In this document: positions 58,554 to 64,000 of the stretch, piece by piece | Layout of the letters: every line of letters begins with the position of its first letter | How positions within the stretch are numbered: position 1 is the first letter of the stretch | Origin: Palsa-504 sp963705835 | GTDB lineage: Bacteria; Actinomycetota; Actinomycetes; Streptosporangiales; Streptosporangiaceae | Assembly (NCBI GenBank): GCA_963705835.1 | Contig: CAVPLC010000078.1 | Coordinates: 62,001-126,000, forward strand | DNA: 64,000 nt | Direction: 5' to 3' | Made by a program: the position numbers and the translations under genes | The notes under the pieces: model-generated | The model's input: the letters and a program-made list of their open reading frames with translations, nothing else | Databases searched by the model: none | Told to the model about the DNA's origin: nothing

Positions 58554-58609
58554 GTCGGTCTCCTCGGGCGGCTTCACCGGCGGCCACCCCGTCCGTGGGT
58601 GGCCGCTGG

Positions 58610-60856
58610 CTACTGTACTCGCAGGAGCAGGTCAGCTCTCCGCAGCGGCCGTGACCGGCACCCGGGCCGCGTCTCCTCCTCCTTGATCCCGTACCTGCCG
58701 TACAGGCCGCGCAGCGGGCGGGGCACCCACCAGTTCGCCCGGCCGAGCAGCCGCATCGTGGCCGGCACCAGCAGGATCCGGACCACCGACGCGTCCACGA
58801 TCAGCGCGACGATCATGCCGACGCCCATCAGCTTGATGAACGTGATCCCGGACGCGGAGAACGCGCCCACCACGATGATCAGCAGCAGCGCCAGGCTGGT
58901 GATCACGCCCCCGGTCCGCTGCAGGCCGGCCGCGACCGCCGCGGTGTTGTCGCCGGTCTGGTCGTACCGCTCCCTGATCCTGGACAGCAGGAACACCTCG
59001 TAGTCCATGGACAGCCCGAAGATGATGGCCAGCATCAGGATCGGCATCGTGGGGTCGATGGAGCCGGTCGGGGTGAACCGCAGCAGGCCGGACAGGTGTC
59101 CCCACTGGAAGATCCATACGATGACGCCGAACGTGGCCGACAGCGACAGCACGTTCATCACGATCGCCTTCAGCGGGAGCACCACCGATCCGAACGCCAG
59201 GAACATCAGCACGAAGGTGGACAGGCCGACCAGGAGCGCCATCCACGGCAGCGTCGAGCCCAGGCTGCCCAGCTCGTCGACCAGCCCCGCGGTCTGCCCG
59301 CCGACCAGTACCGTGGCGCCGGGCGGCGCGGTGGTGTCCCGCACCTCGGTGACGATGTGCCGGGCCGCCGACGACACCGTGGCCGGGGCGTAGCCGACGT
59401 CCACCCGGGTTACGTCGCCGCTGACCCCGGTGACCTGAGCGCCGGTGACGCCGGGGATCGCCTCGATCCGGTGCACGTAGGCGTCCAGCGCTGCCGTGGC
59501 AGTGCTTGCCCGGGGGGACGACCCCCCAAGACCCCCCCGCGGGGTGATAGTGCGCGGCAGAGTGATGAGCGCCTCGATGGGGGCGGTCGAGTTGACCGGG
59601 AACTCACTGTCCAGGGCCTCGGATACCTGCCTGATGGTCGAGGCGGCGGGCAGGGTCCTGGCGTCCGTGCCGCCCCAGGAGATGCGCAGGAACGGCGCGC
59701 CCAGGGCGAGCAGCCCGATCGTGATCACCGCGACGTAAACCAGCGGCCTGCGCATGACGCTGTGGGCCAGCCGGTACCAGGCGCCGCTGGCCTCGTCCTT
59801 GACGGGCCGCTGGACCGAACGGCGGATCCGCAGCGAGTTGACCCGGTGACCGAGCACGGCAAGCAGCGCGGGCAGGACGGTCAGCGCGGCCAGCATGTCG
59901 ACCGCGACCGTCGCGACCCCGCCGTATCCCATCGAGCGCAGGAAAGCCTCGGGGAACAGCATCAGGCTGGTCAGCGCCAGCGCCACCGTGACACCCGAGA
60001 CGGCGACCGTGCGCCCGGCGGTGGCCACCGTCCGCGCGACCGCCTGCTCGACCGTCGGCTGCCGGTGCAGTTCCTCGCGGAACCTGGTCACCATGAAGAG
60101 CCCGTAGTCGATGCCCAGGCCCAGACCCAGGATCGTGGTGATGTTGACCGAGTAGATCGACACCGTGGTGGCCAGCGTGATCAGCCGCAGCACGGTGAAC
60201 GAGCCGAGGATCGCCATTCCGCCGATGGCGACCGGGATCCAGGCCGCGCCCAGGCTGCCGAAGATCACCAGCAGCAGGATGAGCAGGACCGGCATGGAAA
60301 AGCCCTCGGCCTTGGCGATGTCGGCGGTGACCTCGGAGTTGATCGCGACCTCCATCGGCACGTTCCCGCCGACCCGGGCCGTGACGCCGTCGGCGGCCAG
60401 GCTGGCCGGCGTCAGGCCGGTCTTGATGGCGTCGTACGTCGTATGCCTGGCGGCGTCGTCGGCCCCGGTGAGCTGGAGCACCGCGTACGTGGAGTGCCGG
60501 TCGGTGCTGACCAGGCTGGGCGATCCGCTGGACCAGTACGTCGTCACCCTGGCCACATCGGCGCGCGGCAGGCCGCTCAGCGCGCTCGTGACGGCTTGCC
60601 GGTAGGCCGGGTCGCTGACGGTCATGGTCGCGCTGCGGTACAGCACCACGACATCGGCGTCGTTCCTGCCGAACACCTGGTCGGCCATGTTGGCCTCATG
60701 CTGGCTCTGACTGGCCGGCGGGGTGAAGTTGTCGCCGGATGACAGCTTGCCGAACACGCCGGTCCCCCAGGCCGCGGCGAACGCGACGAACAGCAGGGTA
60801 ATGGCCAGCGCCAGCCGCCGCCTGCGGGCCAGGGCCCGTCCCCATGCTTCGAACAT
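58610..60856 (-). CDS. MMPL family RND transporter
   Basis: About 748 residues from ATG 60856, with GGGAGG upstream. Two halves each with an N-terminal helix, an outer domain, and five helices; LGLGLGIDYGLFMV and IFGLSMDYEVFLLSRIRERY carry the membrane Asp-Tyr pairs of the proton relay. Exports lipids or drugs. Around residues 443-460 the second outer domain contains the low-complexity string TPRGGLGGSSPRASTA, which is repeat A read in frame. TetR-family regulator is divergent. Otherwise intact. Confidence 0.9.
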   Translation of the reverse strand: MFEAWGRALARRRRLALAITLLFVAFAAAWGTGVFGKLSSGDNFTPPASQSQHEANMADQVFGRNDADVVVLYRSATMTVSDPAYRQAVTSALSGLPRADVARVTTYWSSGSPSLVSTDRHSTYAVLQLTGADDAARHTTYDAIKTGLTPASLAADGVTARVGGNVPMEVAINSEVTADIAKAEGFSMPVLLILLLVIFGSLGAAWIPVAIGGMAILGSFTVLRLITLATTVSIYSVNITTILGLGLGIDYGLFMVTRFREELHRQPTVEQAVARTVATAGRTVAVSGVTVALALTSLMLFPEAFLRSMGYGGVATVAVDMLAALTVLPALLAVLGHRVNSLRIRRSVQRPVKDEASGAWYRLAHSVMRRPLVYVAVITIGLLALGAPFLRISWGGTDARTLPAASTIRQVSEALDSEFPVNSTAPIEALITLPRTITPRGGLGGSSPRASTATAALDAYVHRIEAIPGVTGAQVTGVSGDVTRVDVGYAPATVSSAARHIVTEVRDTTAPPGATVLVGGQTAGLVDELGSLGSTLPWMALLVGLSTFVLMFLAFGSVVLPLKAIVMNVLSLSATFGVIVWIFQWGHLSGLLRFTPTGSIDPTMPILMLAIIFGLSMDYEVFLLSRIRERYDQTGDNTAAVAAGLQRTGGVITSLALLLIIVVGAFSASGITFIKLMGVGMIVALIVDASVVRILLVPATMRLLGRANWWVPRPLRGLYGRYGIKEEETRPGCRSRPLRRADLLLRVQ
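59499..59544 (+). repeat. Repeat A copy 4, inside the MMPL coding region
   Basis: GGCAGTGCTTGCCC then GGGGGG-ACGA-CCCCCC then AAGACCCCCCCGCGGGG. Nearly the same order and spacing as copy 1 (8520-8567). It is read in frame from the minus strand as PRGGLGGSSPRAS. Confidence 0.85.
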
Positions 60857-60887
60857 AGCTGCCTCCCGAGCCATGTGCTTATGTTGA

Positions 60888-60899
60888 TTACTCAAGTAA
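60888..60899. promoter_or_regulatory. Possible TetR operator upstream of the MMPL gene
   Basis: TTACT-CA-AGTAA, a small palindrome 32 bp before the MMPL start. A related half site (CAAGTGAGTTA) lies at about 60952-60962. Weak but well placed in the 190-bp divergent space. Confidence 0.4.
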
Positions 60900-61046
60900 A
60901 CGATGTATACTAATAACAGCGCTAACTTCGCATACGGCGTTCACAGTTGTCAAGTGAGTTAGCATCAGGCCATCGCCGGGCAAAGGACCAGCAGGGTCTC
61001 GTCAGCTACCGGCGGCTGAAGGTAAGACTGGGTCCAGGAGGAAACC

Positions 61047-61875
61047 GTGACACAGACCGTTGAGGTCACCGAGGACGCGGGAGCCACGGGATCGGAGCCG
61101 GGCGTCCAAGGGCCGGCACCCGTGCCGTCCCGCCGCGACCGGCTGCGCGCCGCCACCACCGAGGAGATCATCCGGACGGCCCGGCGGCTCCTGATCACCA
61201 GCGGCCCGAAGGCGATGTCGCTGCGCGCCATCGCCGCTGAGATGGGCATGACCGCGCCCGGGCTCTACCGCTACTTCGACAGCCACGAGGAACTGCACCG
61301 GCACGTATGCGCCAGCATCTTCACCGAGCTGGGCGAGGATATCCGCCAGGCCATCCACGCCGCGGCTTCCGTCCGCCGGGGAAGGGCCCGCCGGGGACAC
61401 GCGGGAGCAGATGGTCACGAAGCTCACCCTCAAGATGGTGGCGGCCTGCCGGGGGTTCCGCCGCTGGGCCCTGAACCACGAGGCGGAGTTCGCCCTGCTG
61501 TTCGGCGTGCCGCTGCCCGGCCTCGACGACGGACGGTACGACATCGCCGACGAATGCGCCCTGGCGTTCGCCGGTACCTTCTTCGCCCTGTTCATCGAGC
61601 TGTGGAGCGCGAATCCGTTCCCCGTGCCGGACGCCGCGGACATCGACCCCAGCCTGCGCGATCAGCTCAGCCGCTACCGCGACGCGCTGGGTAGCGACAT
61701 CCCGGTCGGCGCCGTCCTGACGTTCCTGCGTTGCTGGACGGTGCTGTACGGGGCGGTGTCGATGGAGGTGTTCGGCCACATGAGGTTCGCGCTGCAGGAC
61801 GCGGCGCCGATGTTCGAGTTCATCCTCGGCGACCTGGCGAACCTGGTCGGCCTGCGCTACCCGCTGGACCGCTAG
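61047..61875 (+). CDS. TetR-family regulator (one frameshift)
   Basis: About 275 residues from GTG 61047 with AGGAGG upstream. N-terminal HTH: TEEIIRTARRLLI, MSLRAIAAEMGMTAPGLYRYF. Near 61374 one extra base shifts the frame; in the next frame SAGEGPAGDTREQMVTKL continues to the C-terminal ligand domain (WALNHEAEFALLFGVP, DLANLVGLRYPLDR). Probably represses the divergent MMPL transporter. Frameshift likely an assembly error. Confidence 0.85.
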
Positions 61876-61992
61876 AGCGGCCGCGGCCGGCCGACCGACT
61901 ATCCCGGGCGACCCTACGGGCACTGCTGGTAGCGTTTTCGTTGCGGGGGGCAGGCAGGCAAATTCCGATCCGAACGAGGCTGACGCGTAGCC

Positions 61993-63295
61993 ATGCTGGA
62001 CAAGCGATTCATCAGAGAGCACCCGGACGAGGTCAGGTACGCCGTCCGGGTCAAGGGCATCGACCTGGACGTGGACGAGCTCCTCGACCTCGATCGGGCC
62101 AGTCGCAAGCTGCAGCATGAACTGGACCAGGCTCAGGCGCGCAAGAAGAGCTCGGCGAGGGAGTACGCCAAGGCAGACGAGGCCCGCCGGCTCCAGCTCA
62201 AGATCGAGAACGAGGAGCTCGATTCCCAGCTCAAGGCCCTGCGCGATCGGCTCGCCGAGACGAACGAGAAGCTGAACGCGCTGCTGTTGCTGACCCCCAC
62301 CATCCCGTGGCCGGGCGCGCCCGTCGGGCCCGACGAGTCGGCCAACGTGGTCATCAGGAGCGTCGGCACGCCGCCCGAGTTCGCCTTCCGGCCGCTGGAC
62401 CACGTTCGAGCTGCTGGAGAGGCGCGGCTGGGCCGACTTCGCGCGGGCCCGCAAGGTCGCGGGGGAACGCGCCTACACGCTCATCTCTGACCTGGTGCTG
62501 CTCGAGCGCGCGGTGCACTCCTACGCCCTCGACCTGCTCCGCGCCAAGGACTTCACGCTGGTCAGCGTCCCGTCGCTGGTCCGCGAGGAGGCGCTGATCG
62601 GCACCGGCATGTTCCCGGCCCACCGGGAGGAGATCTACGCGATCCCCGCCGACGACCTGTACCTCGCGGGCACGGCCGAGGTGGCCCTGGTCGGGTTCCA
62701 CGGCGACGAGATCATCGAGCACAAGCAGCTGCCGATCCGGTACGCGGGGATCTCGCCGTGCTTCCGGCGTGAGGCCGGCAGCGCCGGCCGTGACGTGCGC
62801 GGGCTGCTGCGGGTCCACCAGTTCGAGAAGGTCGAGCAGTTCGTCATCTGCCCGGCCGACGTGGCCGAGTCGGACCGCTGGCACGCCGAGCTGCTCGGCA
62901 CGGCCGAGCAGCTGCTGCAGGGCCTCGGCCTGGCCTATGAGGTGGTGGAGTGCGCCACCGGCGACATGGGCGCGGGCAAGTACCGGATGAACGACATCAA
63001 CACCTGGATGCCGTCCCTGGGTGCGTACCGCGAGACGCACAGCTGCTCGTCGCTGCTGGACTGGCAGGCCCGCCGGGCCAACGTGCGGTACCGCGACACG
63101 GACGGCACGGTGCGGTTCGCCTACACCCTGAACAACACCGCGGTCGCCACGCCGCGGATTCTCGCCGCGCTGGTCGAGAACTTCCAGACCGAGCAGGCCC
63201 AGGTCATCGTCCCCGCCGTGCTGCGCCCCTACCTGGGCGGCCGGGCTGCTCTTATCGGGGGGTCGGGGGGTCGTCCCCCCGGCCAACTGCTCTAA
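61993..63295 (+). CDS. serS: Seryl-tRNA synthetase (one frameshift, repeat-derived tail)
   Basis: Class II synthetase for tRNA-Ser. N-terminal coiled coil (MLDKRFIREHPDEVRYAVRV through about 105), motif 1, motif 2 PCFRREAGSAGRDVRGLLRVHQFEKVEQF and motif 3 TVRFAYTLNNTAVATPRILAALVENFQ. At 62404 one extra G breaks PLDHFELLERRGW; removing it rejoins the two halves. The natural C-terminus VLRPYLGGRAAL is followed by IGGSGGRPPGQLL, encoded by repeat A. ATG 61993. Confidence 0.93.
63256..63292 (+). repeat. Repeat A copy 5, at the serS 3' end
   Basis: CGGGGGGTCGGGGGG TCGT CCCCCC GGCCAACTGCTC. Shares the GGCCA-ACTGCTC flank with copy 1 (GGCCAGCACTGCTC on plus). It supplies the last 12 codons and the stop of serS. 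Confidence 0.8.
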
Positions 63296-63305
63296 GCTGC
63301 GAGGC

Positions 63306-64000
63306 GTGAACCTTGACGCCGACCGCGTGGCTGAGCTGGCCGCCCGACCGCTCAACGAACTGACCAGGCGCGACGTGGCACTGGCGCTGCTCACCGTGCC
63401 GTCGGCCGACGCCCTGGCCTCGCTGCCCGGCATCAGGAGGGGGCTGCTCGCGGCGGGCAACCCGCTGTCCGCCGTGTTCTGGTCCTCGGCCGAAGCCGTC
63501 CTGCACAAGATCGACGACAGCGCGGCCACGGTCGGGGACGTCAGGACGTGGCTGGAGGCCACGGGAACCGAGCCGAACGGGATCATCGGCCTGCACGTCT
63601 GGGACGAGCAGTCCGAGCGCAGCCAGCTGGCCGCGGAGATGCACACCAGGCTGGTCAGCCACCTCGAGGAGCGGCTCGCCGAGGGCGAGATCGATCCCGA
63701 CCTGCTGGCGGCCGCGGACCCGGCGGCCTGCCGCGCCTACATCGCCCTGCAGGAACGCTGGATGACCTCCGCGCTGCCCGACGGCCGGGTGCCGATGGAC
63801 GTCCTGCTGGACGAGAAGGACGAGGAGTTCCTGGCCGAATGGGACGCCGCCGACGCCGAGGCGCTGGCCGCGATCCAGGATCTGCTGGACCGGGTGGGAG
63901 ATCGCCCGCGGCCGGCCGATGACCTCCAGGCGGCCAGCGCGCGGCTGCGCGAATACGTCGCCAGGCCCGGCTGGCCCGGCCGGCTGCTGGTCGAGTGCGG
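63306..64000 (+). CDS. Hypothetical protein, cut by the window edge
   Basis: Open from GTG 63306 (MNLDADRVAELAARPLNEL) for 231 codons to the edge. Soluble, acidic, helical; recognisable segments are LHVWDEQSERSQLAAEMH, YIALQERWMTSALPDGRVP and DEKDEEFLAEWDAADAEAL. No domain recognised. It follows serS by 10 bp, likely cotranscribed. Confidence 0.75.
   Translation, partial: MNLDADRVAELAARPLNELTRRDVALALLTVPSADALASLPGIRRGLLAAGNPLSAVFWSSAEAVLHKIDDSAATVGDVRTWLEATGTEPNGIIGLHVWDEQSERSQLAAEMHTRLVSHLEERLAEGEIDPDLLAAADPAACRAYIALQERWMTSALPDGRVPMDVLLDEKDEEFLAEWDAADAEALAAIQDLLDRVGDRPRPADDLQAASARLREYVARPGWPGRLLVEC

Overview
This window comes from a very GC-rich actinomycete chromosome. Evidence for this: GTG and occasional TTG starts, codons ending almost always in G or C, many 4-bp ATGA/GTGA gene overlaps, and actinobacterial families (DUF2530, DUF3027, DUF3263, an IdeR-type DtxR regulator, a SigR/SigH-type ECF sigma factor, a solitary groEL with CIRCE elements, lon with an HspR-type HAIR box). 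Gene neighbourhoods resemble several Streptomyces and Streptosporangiales core blocks in shuffled order: metG-tatD-ksgA-ispE-ABC-F next to rsmI and pmt; pdxH-citrate synthase-serC; groEL-csp-MoaD-thrC-otsA-otsB-DUF3263. I cannot resolve the family. No tRNA, rRNA, CRISPR, prophage, IS element or origin was recognised.

Layout. 0-2.2 kb: end of a cysteine dioxygenase gene, then trans-aconitate methyltransferase (tam) divergent from its likely MarR regulator (tamR) across a 14-bp palindrome. 2.1-9.7 kb: a long minus-strand run GT2 glycosyltransferase-metG-tatD-ksgA-ispE-ABC-F. 9.9-13.9 kb: membrane glycosyltransferase, rsmI and protein O-mannosyltransferase. 14-20.8 kb: SigR-like sigma factor without an anti-sigma gene, an asparagine synthetase with an altered glutaminase site, an SDR, a DHA2 exporter and a KamA-like radical SAM enzyme. 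21.4-27.4 kb: plsX, argS, a secreted Thr-rich protein coupled to an orphan winged-helix regulator, a thiolase and a 56-residue membrane protein. 27.4-33.8 kb: PAS/GAF/SpoIIE phosphatase, ideR, pdxH, citrate synthase 2, serC. 34-44.2 kb: thpR, MarR, DUF2530, DUF3027, MFS, then a lipoprotein-HlyD-ABC exporter operon divergent from a two-component system, and a cold-shock protein. 44.5-54.6 kb: groEL, cspA, MoaD-like, thrC, otsA, otsB, DUF3263, SAM hydrolase and a large pseudo-subtilase. 54.6-64 kb: lon, phosphopantetheinyl transferase, folB, rhodanese, MMPL transporter divergent from a TetR regulator, serS and an incomplete gene.

Three things colour any reading. First, at least nine conserved genes (tamR, abc-F, ispE, ksgA, pmt, the SpoIIE phosphatase, otsA, tetR, serS) are broken by single-base indels whose correction restores exact family motifs; ksgA and pmt carry two each. 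This looks like assembly error rather than biology. Second, two families of short dispersed repeats occur: a GC-homopolymer hairpin element (A) and an AT-centred palindromic element (B). They lie in intergenic sites, at gene 3' ends and in frame inside coding regions. Element A inside the MMPL gene, and as the C-terminal tail of SerS and of the GT2 enzyme, is the most unusual signal here. Third, 15-bp and 18-bp in-frame tandem repeats accumulate at gene termini.

Functional links: heat shock (groEL with two CIRCE boxes, lon with HAIR, two cold-shock proteins), trehalose synthesis (otsA/otsB), protein O-mannosylation (GT2 plus PMT), and citrate-cycle protection (tam/tamR, citrate synthase).
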